From: JAKIYB01 sp964590255
Lineage (GTDB): Bacteria > Armatimonadota > Hebobacteria > CAIYQO01
Direction of reading: 5' to 3'
Assembly: GCA_964590255.1 (NCBI GenBank)
Contig: CAZPYA010000007.1
Span: forward strand, 1 to 64,000
Length of the DNA stretch: 64,000 bases
Below, piece by piece: positions 15,598 through 27,337 of the stretch (position 1 is its first letter; every line of letters begins with the position of its first letter). The notes below the pieces were generated by a model. The model did no database searches. It was not told the DNA's origin and worked only from the letters and a program-made list of their open reading frames with translations. The position numbers were made by a program, and so were the translations under genes.

Positions 15598-16791
15598 GTG
15601 CTACCACGTGTCATCGCCATACTCGCCCCCATCCTCACCGCCCTTGTCTTCGGGTCCAGCGGCGGTATTCTCGGACCACTGCGGCCGGCGCTGGCCAAGG
15701 AACTGCACGTCACGGTGCAACAGTCCAGCATCCTCTTTGCCATCTTTTTCACCGGGGCGCTGGTGGCGACCACCATCGGCGGCTACCTCGCCGACCGCTT
15801 TGGCAAAAAGCTGCTCTTCGTCATCATGCTGGCGCTCTTCAGCATAGCCTTTTTCCTGTTTGCGCTGGCGCCCACCTTCGCGGTCGTATGCATCGCCGCG
15901 TTCCTCATCGGCGCCAGTGGCGGCACGCTGGAAGGCCTGTGCAGCGCCATCATCGCCGACATCGACCCACCCCATGTGAACCGCAACATGAACCTGCTGC
16001 AGGTAGCGTTCAGCGCCGGGGCGGTGGGCGCGCTGGGCGTCGTCGCCTGGCTGCTGGCGGCGCACGTCAGTTGGCGCATGCCGTACCTGGTGCTGGGCGT
16101 CTCCGGCATTGTGCTCTTCGTCAGCAGCCTGTTTATGGCAAATCCGCCCGCGCATGCCGAGGAACGGATGAGCCTGGTGGTGGCACGGCGGGTGTTCAGC
16201 GACCGCGCGGTGGTGCTGCTGGCGCTGGCCATCGGCCTGTATGTCGGCTCGGAGATGAGCCTGGCGTGGTTGGCCAGCCGGCTGTTGGAAGTGCAGTATG
16301 GCGCCACGGAAGGCTTGGCGGCACAGGCAGCGCTGCTGTTCTGGCTGACGATGGGCGTGGGCCGTGTCATCGTCGGCATGTTGAGCCACCGTGTGAGCGG
16401 TTATCACCTGTTGTGCTGGCTGGTGGGCGGCGGGCTGGCATCCTACCTCGTCATCCTCGGCTGGCCGACGGCGCTGGGCCTGTGGGTCGGCGTGGGTCTG
16501 GCGGGCTTCACCTTCAGCGGCATCTGGCCGCTGCTGGTGGGGTTGGGAGCCAACCGCTACCCGGCGTATACCGGCACGGTGGTGGCGCTGCTGGTCTCCA
16601 GCGGCACCGCCGGCGGCCTGGTGTTCCCCGCGCTGTGCGGCTACCTGCTGGAAGACCACCCGGCGTCGATGATCGTGCTACTGATGGCGGTGCTCTTCGC
16701 GCTGCTGGCAGTGGTGCTGGGGGTGTATGGACGGGCGACCGCGAGTCCCGCGCCGCCGCCCACACAGCCGGTTGACGCGCACATGGGCTGA
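15598..16791 (+). CDS. major facilitator superfamily transporter
   Basis: The product is 397 residues with about 12 hydrophobic helices. The loop GGYLADRFGKK after helix 2 is the MFS signature (G-x3-D-R-x-G-[RK]-[RK]), and both six-helix halves are visible. MFS proteins are secondary transporters of the inner membrane; the substrate cannot be read from the sequence. The GTG start is predicted to be leaderless. It is followed 49 bases later by the K+ channel gene, which has its own -10 element. Confidence 0.85.
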   Translation: MLPRVIAILAPILTALVFGSSGGILGPLRPALAKELHVTVQQSSILFAIFFTGALVATTIGGYLADRFGKKLLFVIMLALFSIAFFLFALAPTFAVVCIAAFLIGASGGTLEGLCSAIIADIDPPHVNRNMNLLQVAFSAGAVGALGVVAWLLAAHVSWRMPYLVLGVSGIVLFVSSLFMANPPAHAEERMSLVVARRVFSDRAVVLLALAIGLYVGSEMSLAWLASRLLEVQYGATEGLAAQAALLFWLTMGVGRVIVGMLSHRVSGYHLLCWLVGGGLASYLVILGWPTALGLWVGVGLAGFTFSGIWPLLVGLGANRYPAYTGTVVALLVSSGTAGGLVFPALCGYLLEDHPASMIVLLMAVLFALLAVVLGVYGRATASPAPPPTQPVDAHMG

Positions 16792-16828
16792 AATCTCCGC
16801 TGCCATTCTCAATTCCCCACGCACCCGA

Positions 16829-16840
16829 TATAATAGGCGT
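16829..16840 (+). promoter_or_regulatory. leaderless promoter of the K+ channel gene
   Basis: Perfect TATAAT (16829-16834) followed by 6 bases and then the ATG at 16841. No Shine-Dalgarno is possible in such a transcript. Confidence 0.7.
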
Positions 16841-18457
16841 ATGCCAATCGGCCATGTCATTGTCGGGGGATTGGGACACCTGGGCCTGCGCGTTGCGCGG
16901 GAACTGCACGCGCGCGGCGTGGCGGCGGTGGCGATAGAACAGACGGCGTCCGCGAGCCTGGCGCGCAGCCTGGACGACCTCAACATTCCGCTGATCGCCG
17001 GCGACCTGCGCGACGCGGCGGTGCTGACGGCGGCAGGGGTGGCGGATGCCCGCGCCGTGCTGCTGCTGACCGGCGACGACCAGACCAACCTGGAGGCCGC
17101 GCTGGCCGCCCGGGAACACCATCCCGACCTGCGCGTCATCGCCCGAATCTTCGATCAGACGCTGGCCACGCTGGTCGAGCGCGAATTCGGCATCCAGGCC
17201 TTGAGCGCCTCCTTCATCGCCGCCCCCGCCTTCCTGACGGCGGCCACGCGCGAGGCGCCGCTGGCCACCTTCACCATCGGCGGCTGCCCGCTGCACATAG
17301 CCCGCGACGCCGACGCCGGCCTGCGCCTGACGCGCGGCGACACGGGCTGGCGCTATGCCGACGCAGGCGCCCCGGCCAACCTGAGCCTGACCATTGGGCC
17401 GCCGCCTCATGCCTCCCCACGCCACCCCCGCCACCCGCACATTGGCCTGGACCTGCGCCAGATGCTGGCCGACGCGCGCGCGGCGTGGCAGCACTCCGCG
17501 CCGATCACGCGGTGGCTGCTGGCGGCGCTGCTCGGTATCATCCTCCTCAGCGTCATCATCTTCTCCGTCTTCGGCGGGCTAACCATCCTCGACGCGTTTT
17601 ACTTCGTCATCGTCACCATGTCGACAGTGGGCTATGGCGACTTCAGCCTACTGGCCGCGCCGCCCGGGCTGAAGCTCTACGGCATCCTGCTGATGCTGCT
17701 GGGCGCGATGCTGCTGGCGACGTTGTATGCCATTATCGCCGACCTGGTGCTCACCGCGCGCATGGAAGCGCTGCTGGGCCGCCGGCCGGTGACGCTATCC
17801 CAGCACCTGGTGGTGGTCGGACTGGGCAAAGTGGGCTACGCGGTGGCCAGCGCGCTGACGGCGATGGGCCTGCCGGTGGCGGCGATTGAGGCGAACGATG
17901 CCAGCGAGAACGTCGCGGCGGCGCGCGCGCGCTTCCCAGTCATCATCGGCGATGCCGCGCGGGCCTCGGTGCGCCGCAAGGCCGGGCTGGAACGCGCCGC
18001 GGTGCTGCTGGCGCTCACCGAGCACCCGATGCTGAATCTCAGCCTCGCGCTGCATGCCCGCGCGGCCAACCCGGCGATCGTCACCATCGTGCGCACCTAT
18101 GAGACCTCGCTCGCCGAGAAGCTGCGCGACTGCCCGCTGGACGCGGTGATCAGCACCTCCGCCATCGCCGCGCCGGTGTTCGTCGACGCCGCGCTGCACC
18201 TGGGAGTAGAAGGGGCCGTCACGCTGGTCGGCCGCGACGCGTTGCTGGTGGAGCGCATTGCCCCCGCCGCGTGGGCGGGCCTGCACGCCCGCGAACTGGC
18301 TGCCCGCGGCCTCGCCCCGGTGCTGTTGGCGGACGCCGCCGATGCCCCGTACCACCTGGCAGATGCCGACGCGCTCCTTGCCGCCGGCCAGCGGATAGTG
18401 CTACTGCTGGACCGCGCGTCGCTGCCGGCTATGTCGGCGGCTGGCATAACGGACTGA
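16841..18457 (+). CDS. two-TM potassium channel flanked by two RCK/TrkA-N domains
   Basis: The product is 538 residues. Residues 5-140 form a first Rossmann domain (VIVGGLGHLG) with a TrkA-C-like part to about 185. A two-helix pore follows (TM 224-246 and 277-302) with the selectivity filter TVGYGD at 262-267. A second Rossmann domain starts at GLGKVG (327-332) and continues to the C-terminus. RCK domains gate K+ channels in response to nucleotides or divalent ions. Known single-chain channels usually carry RCK domains only after the pore, so RCK-pore-RCK is notable. Confidence 0.87.
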   Translation: MPIGHVIVGGLGHLGLRVARELHARGVAAVAIEQTASASLARSLDDLNIPLIAGDLRDAAVLTAAGVADARAVLLLTGDDQTNLEAALAAREHHPDLRVIARIFDQTLATLVEREFGIQALSASFIAAPAFLTAATREAPLATFTIGGCPLHIARDADAGLRLTRGDTGWRYADAGAPANLSLTIGPPPHASPRHPRHPHIGLDLRQMLADARAAWQHSAPITRWLLAALLGIILLSVIIFSVFGGLTILDAFYFVIVTMSTVGYGDFSLLAAPPGLKLYGILLMLLGAMLLATLYAIIADLVLTARMEALLGRRPVTLSQHLVVVGLGKVGYAVASALTAMGLPVAAIEANDASENVAAARARFPVIIGDAARASVRRKAGLERAAVLLALTEHPMLNLSLALHARAANPAIVTIVRTYETSLAEKLRDCPLDAVISTSAIAAPVFVDAALHLGVEGAVTLVGRDALLVERIAPAAWAGLHARELAARGLAPVLLADAADAPYHLADADALLAAGQRIVLLLDRASLPAMSAAGITD

Positions 18458-18500
18458 CAAAAAGCCGACATCGTTTCGCAAGGAAGCGCCCTGATATTCA

Positions 18501-18529
18501 TTGTCAGGGTGGGGATGTTGTGCTATACT
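18501..18529 (+). promoter_or_regulatory. nusA operon promoter
   Basis: TTGTCA (18501-18506), an exact 17-base spacer, and TGcTATACT (box 18524-18529, extended -10). Predicted start near 18536. Confidence 0.8.
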
Positions 18530-18570
18530 CAAGTCTGAACTCTGCAGAATCCAATCGAGACGAGGAGACG

Positions 18571-18597
18571 CAACGAGTGGGGCTACCCCACTCGTTG
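18571..18597 (+). terminator. leader hairpin (possible attenuator) before nusA
   Basis: A perfect 12-bp stem (18571-18582 with 18586-18597) and a 3-base loop lie in the nusA leader, followed by TTGTGT. It lies 21 bases before the start codon and just before the AAGGAG site, so it could control termination or translation, for example by NusA feedback. Confidence 0.6.
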
Positions 18598-18618
18598 TTG
18601 TGTAAAGGAGCGCGTACC

Positions 18619-19743
<1,125 letters not shown>

Positions 19744-19830
19744 CGGCCCGGTCGGCCTAATTGTCCACGCGCATGCTCCGTTGGCATTGCCGGCGGCACA
19801 CGCGTGTTGTTGCACCAGTGTATTTCGTGG

Positions 19831-19836
19831 TACACT
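19831..19836 (+). promoter_or_regulatory. internal -10 element before ylxR
   Basis: TACACT lies 8 bases upstream of the ylxR ATG, so an internal transcript would have a leader of only 1-3 bases. Confidence 0.45.
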
Positions 19837-19844
19837 AACGCATT

Positions 19845-20123
19845 ATGGCTGCGCATGTGCCGGAACGGATGTGTATCGCGTGCCGTACGCGGCGTCCCCA
19901 GCGGGAGTTGATCCGCCTGGCGCGCCGGGACGGTACCGTAGAGATCGACGCCGGACGGCATCGCGCCGGCCGCGGCGCCTATCTCTGCCGCCGGACGGCC
20001 TGCGTGACGCAGGCGATGAAACGCCAGGCCTTGCGCCGCGCCCTGGGGGGCGAAATGGCGGAGGCGACGGCGGCCGCGCTGTGGCAGGCAGCCTGTGGCG
20101 ATGGCGATCGCCAGTCGGATTGA
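19845..20123 (+). CDS. ylxR: YlxR/RNase P modulator family (DUF448) protein
   Basis: The product is 92 residues. ERMCIACRTRRPQRELIRLA and GRGAYLCRRTACV are the two conserved blocks of the YlxR family. It is a small basic RNA-binding protein of the nusA-infB operon, reported to bind RNase P RNA in some bacteria. Its position between nusA and infB is the canonical one. No Shine-Dalgarno sequence is visible, but a TACACT box sits 8 bases upstream of the ATG, suggesting near-leaderless expression in addition to read-through. Confidence 0.9.
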   Translation: MAAHVPERMCIACRTRRPQRELIRLARRDGTVEIDAGRHRAGRGAYLCRRTACVTQAMKRQALRRALGGEMAEATAAALWQAACGDGDRQSD

Positions 20124-20153
20124 CGAGTTGCTCACCATTGGAGGTTCTGTTTT

Positions 20154-22823
<2,670 letters not shown>

Positions 22824-22843
22824 GCATCGCGACAGCTACATAC

Positions 22844-22876
22844 ACGGGCCGGGGCGCATTGCCCCGGCCCGTTTTA
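22844..22876 (+). terminator. intrinsic terminator after infB
   Basis: A 12-bp perfect GC stem (22844-22855 with 22861-22872), a 5-base loop, then TTTT, starting 20 bases after the infB stop. Confidence 0.9.
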
Positions 22877-22903
22877 CTTGTGCCACCCTCCCCCACTTCG
22901 CGG

Positions 22904-22915
22904 TATAATCGTGTG
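22904..22915 (+). promoter_or_regulatory. leaderless promoter of endonuclease V
   Basis: Perfect TATAAT (22904-22909), 6 bases, then the ATG at 22916. Confidence 0.7.
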
Positions 22916-23608
22916 ATGCAGATTACCCCTTTGCACGAGTGGGATGTCACCTTGGCGGAGGCGGAACGCCTGCAGCGAGAGCTGCGGGAACGCCTGATCC
23001 TGCAGCCGCCGCCGGATTTCGCGCCGCGCCTGGCCGCCGGGGGCGATGTCTCGATGAACCGCGACTCGCCCGTCGCCTACGCCGGGTTCGTGGTGCTGGA
23101 TATCGCCTCGCGGGAAACGGTGGACCATGCGGCGGTGCGATCGCAGGCGACATTCCCCTACATACCCGGGTACCTGAGCTTCCGCGAGCTGCCGGCGCTG
23201 GCGGAGGCGTGGACGGCGCTGACGACGCGGCCAGACGTGCTGATTCTCGATGGCCACGGCACCGCCCACCCGCGCCGCATGGGCATCGCCTGCCATGCCG
23301 GCCTGCTCTTCGACCTTCCCACCCTGGGCTGCGGCAAGTCGATACTGGTCGGCCACTACGAGGGGCTGGGAGAGGCGCGCGGCGCCACCGCTCCACTGAT
23401 ACACCGCGGCGAGGTGGTGGGCATGGCGGTGCGCACTCGCGCCAGTGTCTCCCCCGTCTTCGTGTCCCCCGGCCACCGCATGGACCTGCCCACCGCCATC
23501 GACTTGGTGCTGCGCCTCTCCACGTATCGCGAACCGGAGCCGACGCGTCGGACGCATCGGCTGGTGAATACGTTGCGGGTGGCGGATATGACGGGCAGTA
23601 ATCAGTGA
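22916..23608 (+). CDS. nfi: endonuclease V (deoxyinosine 3' endonuclease)
   Basis: The product is 230 residues from the ATG at 22916; the 19-codon upstream extension overlaps the infB terminator and is rejected. Catalytic acids are visible: Asp44 in AGGDVSMNRD, Glu91 in FRELP and Asp112 in LDGHGTAHPRRMG; the strand-separating wedge PYIPGYLSFRE (81-91) is intact. It cuts DNA (or inosine-containing RNA) near hypoxanthine. It appears monocistronic, sits between the infB terminator and a convergent gene, and is predicted leaderless. A small palindrome (23597-23613) covers its stop codon. Confidence 0.93.
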   Translation: MQITPLHEWDVTLAEAERLQRELRERLILQPPPDFAPRLAAGGDVSMNRDSPVAYAGFVVLDIASRETVDHAAVRSQATFPYIPGYLSFRELPALAEAWTALTTRPDVLILDGHGTAHPRRMGIACHAGLLFDLPTLGCGKSILVGHYEGLGEARGATAPLIHRGEVVGMAVRTRASVSPVFVSPGHRMDLPTAIDLVLRLSTYREPEPTRRTHRLVNTLRVADMTGSNQ

Positions 23609-23647
23609 TTACTGATTTCCCCGCGCGTTTCCGTCTCTCTCGCCCAT

Positions 23648-24655
23648 TCATGCCGCGCGTGTGTCCGCTTCGTCGGAGACGTCGGGGATGAAGTTGAGGA
23701 CGTAGACGGCGGTGCCGGGGGTGCGGACGCGCAGGCGTAATTCGTGCGGGCCGATGGCGGGATTCGCCACCAGGTGGTAGGCGCGGGGCATCTCGACGGT
23801 GAGGACTGGTTCTCTCCCATGCGCCAGGTCTGAGCCGCGGGCTTCCAGCGGCAGCGGAGCGCCGTCCTGCTCGACCTCGATGATCCCCCGAGTATCGGTC
23901 GGTGGGCAGATGACGGCATACACCTCGCGCGCGTGGTAGCGCACCGCCAGCGCACCCGACTCCCTGACCAGCCGCAGCGCATCGGTGGTATGTTCCCAGC
24001 AGCCCACGGCGTAGAGCGCGTCGGGCATGTGCGGCGCGTATTCGGCGTAGTCGACTACCGCGTGCGTCACGCCGCTCTCCGGATTGCCCAGCCGTCCGCG
24101 GCCTGCCCCCAGGTAGATATCGCGGGTGGCCGGCAACCAGGCGGCGCCGGGTTCGTCGCTGGCGCGCAACGGCGGCAGCAGCGGCGGCAGCGCGGCTTCC
24201 GGGTGGATATGCCGCAGCATGATCTGGATTTGCGCCTCGATGCCCAGGTAATCACCTTCCCCATAATGGAAATACCAGATATCGCCCTCCGGCCCGACCA
24301 GGTAGTGCGCCGGCCAGATGCGGTTCGCCCAGGCGTTCCAGGTGCGATGGTCGGAATCGAGCAGCACGGGGTAGCCGATGCCCAGCCGCTCCACCGCGGC
24401 GCGCACGTTGTCGGAGATGCGCGCGAAGGGGAACTGCGGACTATGCACGCCGATGAGGGTGAAGCCGACGGCGGCATATCGCGCCGCCCAGGCCTGCAGG
24501 TACGGCAGCGTGCGCAAGCAGTTGACGCCGGCGTAATCCCAGAAATGCACCAACACCGCCTGCCCGCGCAGGCCAGCCAGCGCCAGCGGGGCGCTGTTCA
24601 GCCACTCGCCCCCCTGCAGGTCCGGCGCCGGAATCGGTTCAATCACCGCTGGCAT
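23648..24655 (-). CDS. DipZ-like thioredoxin-fold protein lacking one redox cysteine
   Basis: The product is 335 residues. The first 160 residues form a TlpA/DipZ-like thioredoxin fold (VLVHFWDYAGVNCLRTLPYL; TLIGVHSPQFPFA; VLLDSDHRTWNAWAN). The rest resembles the beta-sandwich C-terminal domain of DipZ (redoxin-type) proteins. The family normally has CxxC at the active site; here the first Cys is replaced by Gly43 and only Cys46 remains, so ordinary thiol-disulfide exchange is unlikely. There is no clear signal peptide or CcdA-like membrane domain. Its only near neighbour, endonuclease V, is convergent. Confidence 0.75.
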   Translation of the reverse strand: MPAVIEPIPAPDLQGGEWLNSAPLALAGLRGQAVLVHFWDYAGVNCLRTLPYLQAWAARYAAVGFTLIGVHSPQFPFARISDNVRAAVERLGIGYPVLLDSDHRTWNAWANRIWPAHYLVGPEGDIWYFHYGEGDYLGIEAQIQIMLRHIHPEAALPPLLPPLRASDEPGAAWLPATRDIYLGAGRGRLGNPESGVTHAVVDYAEYAPHMPDALYAVGCWEHTTDALRLVRESGALAVRYHAREVYAVICPPTDTRGIIEVEQDGAPLPLEARGSDLAHGREPVLTVEMPRAYHLVANPAIGPHELRLRVRTPGTAVYVLNFIPDVSDEADTRAA

Positions 24656-24811
24656 ATGCGCATCTTGCCCTGTTCAGCGGGGCAGGTGGCGATAAAGATG
24701 CGACGCCGGCAAGGATGATTGTCATCTTCACCGCACAACCAGGCCAACCGGTTGACATCGCGGGAAGCGGCTGGTAACGTATACCACGATACAGCCGCGA
24801 AAGGTCTACCC

Positions 24812-25933
24812 ATGAATTTCCGCGAACGCTACATCGAAACCCTGCTCTTCGGCGCTTCCGACCGCATCCCGTTCATGCCCGGCGGACCGCGTGAATCGAC
24901 GCTGCGCGCCTGGCGCACCCAGGGACTGCCGGCGGATGCCAACTGGTACGACACGCTCCTCGCCGAGATCGGGCTGGAACCGATGTCCGGCGGGATGGAG
25001 GGAGCCGGCGCGTCCTTCCAGATGATGCCGATTTTCGAGGAGAAGGTGCTGGAGCACACGGACGGCCACTACATCGTGCAGGACTGGATGGGCGCCATCA
25101 CCGAAATTTCCGACGAGTTCGACTACACGTATATCCGCTCGGCGAAGGACTTCGTCACGCGCAAGTGGCACAAATTCCCAGTGGAAACGCGGGCCGACTG
25201 GGCGGTGATGCAAGAGCGCTTCCGGGTCGACACTCCCGGCCGCTTCGCCGAGAACCTGGGCGAACTTGCCGCCGCGGCTCACGCCCGTGGCAGCGGCCTG
25301 AGCGTGCAGGTGAACGGCCCCTTCTGGCAACTGCGCGAGTGGTGCGGCTTTGAAGGCCTGTGCATGCTCTGCATCGAGGACCCGGAGTTTGTTGACGAGA
25401 TGGCGGCGTTCTGGACGGAGTTCGTGTCGCAAGTGCTGGCGCACATCTTCCGCGAGGGCGCGCTGGACCGGCTGGGCATCTCCGAGGACATGGCCTACAA
25501 GGCGCACAGCATGATCTCGCCGGCGATGACGCGGCGCTTCTGCCAGCCCGCCTACTTCCGCTGGGTGGCGGAGGCGAAGGCGGCCGGCTGCGCCATCATC
25601 GACATGGACTCGGACGGCTGCATCGAGGAGCTCATCCCTATCTGGATCGAGGCGGGCATCAACGTGTGCGACCCCATCGAGGTGGCGGCGCACAACGACA
25701 TCGTGGAGTTTCGCCGGCGGTTCGGCAAGGCCATCGGCTATACGGGCGGCGTGGACAAGCGCGCCATGGCGGCCGGCGGTGACGTGATGCGCGCCGAAAT
25801 CGCCCGCATCGCCCCGGTGGTGCAAGACGGCGGCTACATCCCCGGCTGCGACCACGGCGTACCACCCGACGTCTCGTGGCCGAATTTCATCGACTACAGC
25901 CGCGAGATCGCGAAGCTGACCGGGTGGCTGTAA
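24812..25933 (+). CDS. uroporphyrinogen decarboxylase superfamily protein (methyltransferase-like)
   Basis: The product is 373 residues from the ATG at 24812 (MNFRERYIETLLFGASDRIP). It belongs to the UroD superfamily TIM barrels, with GYIPGCDHGVPPDVSW near the C-terminus as in the many paralogues of Planctomycetes, Armatimonadota and similar phyla. These are usually not haem enzymes but corrinoid-linked or unknown methyltransferase-like proteins. The true HemE N-terminal Arg motif is not seen. No corrinoid protein lies nearby. The M23-like gene follows after 21 bases, so the pair is probably an operon. Confidence 0.82.
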   Translation: MNFRERYIETLLFGASDRIPFMPGGPRESTLRAWRTQGLPADANWYDTLLAEIGLEPMSGGMEGAGASFQMMPIFEEKVLEHTDGHYIVQDWMGAITEISDEFDYTYIRSAKDFVTRKWHKFPVETRADWAVMQERFRVDTPGRFAENLGELAAAAHARGSGLSVQVNGPFWQLREWCGFEGLCMLCIEDPEFVDEMAAFWTEFVSQVLAHIFREGALDRLGISEDMAYKAHSMISPAMTRRFCQPAYFRWVAEAKAAGCAIIDMDSDGCIEELIPIWIEAGINVCDPIEVAAHNDIVEFRRRFGKAIGYTGGVDKRAMAAGGDVMRAEIARIAPVVQDGGYIPGCDHGVPPDVSWPNFIDYSREIAKLTGWL

Positions 25934-25954
25934 CCCTAAAAAAAGGAGACCGCC

Positions 25955-26851
25955 ATGCTCACTCGCGCCGCCAAACCGACGCTGACCCCCTTCGGCCTGC
26001 ACCATGGGGAGACGCTGAGCTATACCCGGCGTGACGGGCAGGCGTGGGAGATGACGCTGCTGGATACCACAGCGGAGGTGGTAGAGCGCGATTATGCCCG
26101 GTATAACAACGGCGATGTCGGGCACGGCACCGGCGACATTTCCGCGTATGCCTTCACCGCCGCGGTGCGCGTCAACGGACAGGAACACGCGCTGCGTCGC
26201 GAGGTGGGCACGCAAAACAGCTTTTATGCGCCGTGGATCATCGACGGCGTCAACGTGTGGCTTGATGCCGCGGCCTGCGCCTTCACCCACGCCGGCGGCT
26301 TCATGGTGGAGAAAGACTGGCGCGGCGGGCTCATCTGCGCCCCGGCACACGCCGCGCGCTTCGCCGTGCAGGACGCTGACCAGCCCATCTGCCCGGAGCC
26401 GCTGCATCCGTGGTACCCCAACGCGGAGGCCCGGCTGGACATCCACGACTGCTACTGCGGCGAGGACTGCTGGATGGGGCCGTACGGCGGCATCGCCGCG
26501 CACTGCGGGCTGGACATCAACATGCCGGCCGGCACCGTGCTAAGCGCGCCGTTCAGCATGGACAGCCACCGCCTCATCCGCACCACCGCCGCCGGCTTCA
26601 ACAACAACGTCTGGCGCGGCGTGCGCCGTTGGGCGGACGGCAGCGAGTGGCAAGTGCAAACCCACCACCTGATCGCCATGATTACCCCCGAAGATACCCC
26701 ACTGCCGGCCGGCACCCCGTATGCCACCACTGCCGGCGTCTTCGTCGGGTATCACGAGCACACCCACTTCCTCTTCCGCATACTCGACCAGGGCGGCGAT
26801 TACTTGCTGGACCCGTGGCTTTTGTTCTGGGAGATTTTTCGGCAGGCGTAA
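25955..26851 (+). CDS. protein with M23 (LytM)-like metal-site motifs
   Basis: The product is 298 residues from an ATG after AAAGGAG. No signal peptide. The C-terminal third keeps the order of M23 peptidase motifs: H183-x3-D187 in AHCGLDINMPAGT, a middle His pair (237-238), then H269-x-H271 followed by FLFRI and DPWLLF (286-291), which parallels the HxH and VDP-type ending of LytM proteins. A cysteine cluster (CYCGEDC, 166-172) precedes it. The Zn site is therefore plausible, but the N-terminal 160 residues are unfamiliar and a cytoplasmic M23 relative would be unusual. It is encoded after a UroD-family gene. Confidence 0.6.
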   Translation: MLTRAAKPTLTPFGLHHGETLSYTRRDGQAWEMTLLDTTAEVVERDYARYNNGDVGHGTGDISAYAFTAAVRVNGQEHALRREVGTQNSFYAPWIIDGVNVWLDAAACAFTHAGGFMVEKDWRGGLICAPAHAARFAVQDADQPICPEPLHPWYPNAEARLDIHDCYCGEDCWMGPYGGIAAHCGLDINMPAGTVLSAPFSMDSHRLIRTTAAGFNNNVWRGVRRWADGSEWQVQTHHLIAMITPEDTPLPAGTPYATTAGVFVGYHEHTHFLFRILDQGGDYLLDPWLLFWEIFRQA

Positions 26852-26902
26852 CGCATGCCCGGCATGGCGCGCATCATGAAATATGCATACCGGAGGAGTC
26901 AC

Positions 26903-27337
26903 ATGCGCAGCTACCTACTGATAGCGTTCATCTGGCTATACGCGGCGAGCATGGCCGCCCAACTGCCCACCGGCACGATCGCGGGCACTGTCAAGTTCGA
27001 CGCCGGCACACCATATGCCGATGCCTATATCAGCATACGCACCGGGGACCAATTACGCACCGCACTGTCGCAGAAAAACGGCACATTCACCGCGCAGGCT
27101 ATTGCCGGCAGCGGCACGATATATGTCGCCACGATTAATTTCCCGGTTTCCGTGAAAGCCGGCCAAACCACCCGCGTCGCATTGGTGTTGCGACGTGACC
27201 ACGGCGTCATCGTGCAGATACGCTACCCGAATGCGCGCCGGTCGGGTGCGATCTCACCTGTGGGTATAGCACGAATACGCGCAACAGCGATTCAGTATTC
27301 ACCATTCGCCTGGGAACGGGAAAATTCTGGTTTGTGA
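26903..27337 (+). CDS. secreted protein with carboxypeptidase-regulatory-like domain, N-terminal fragment before a frameshift
   Basis: The start at 26903 (MRSYLLIAFIWLYAASMAAQ) has a GGAGGAG site and a typical signal peptide. Residues 20-110 (TGTIAGTVKFDAGTPYADA) resemble carboxypeptidase-regulatory or SdrD-like Ig folds. From about 27225 the composition becomes unlike protein, while the frame of the next large gene, read upstream of its annotated start, gives sensible sequence (FTIRLGTGKFWFVNVPP). This suggests a one-base frameshift near 27225-27245. The two pieces are most simply one gene, real or broken by an assembly error. Confidence 0.65.
   Translation: MRSYLLIAFIWLYAASMAAQLPTGTIAGTVKFDAGTPYADAYISIRTGDQLRTALSQKNGTFTAQAIAGSGTIYVATINFPVSVKAGQTTRVALVLRRDHGVIVQIRYPNARRSGAISPVGIARIRATAIQYSPFAWERENSGL

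Noticed and set aside
15601..16775. Plus-strand 394-codon and minus-strand 352-codon frames over the MFS gene
   Set aside because: The MFS frame has about 12 hydrophobic helices and the family loop motif; the other two are Arg/His-rich shadows.
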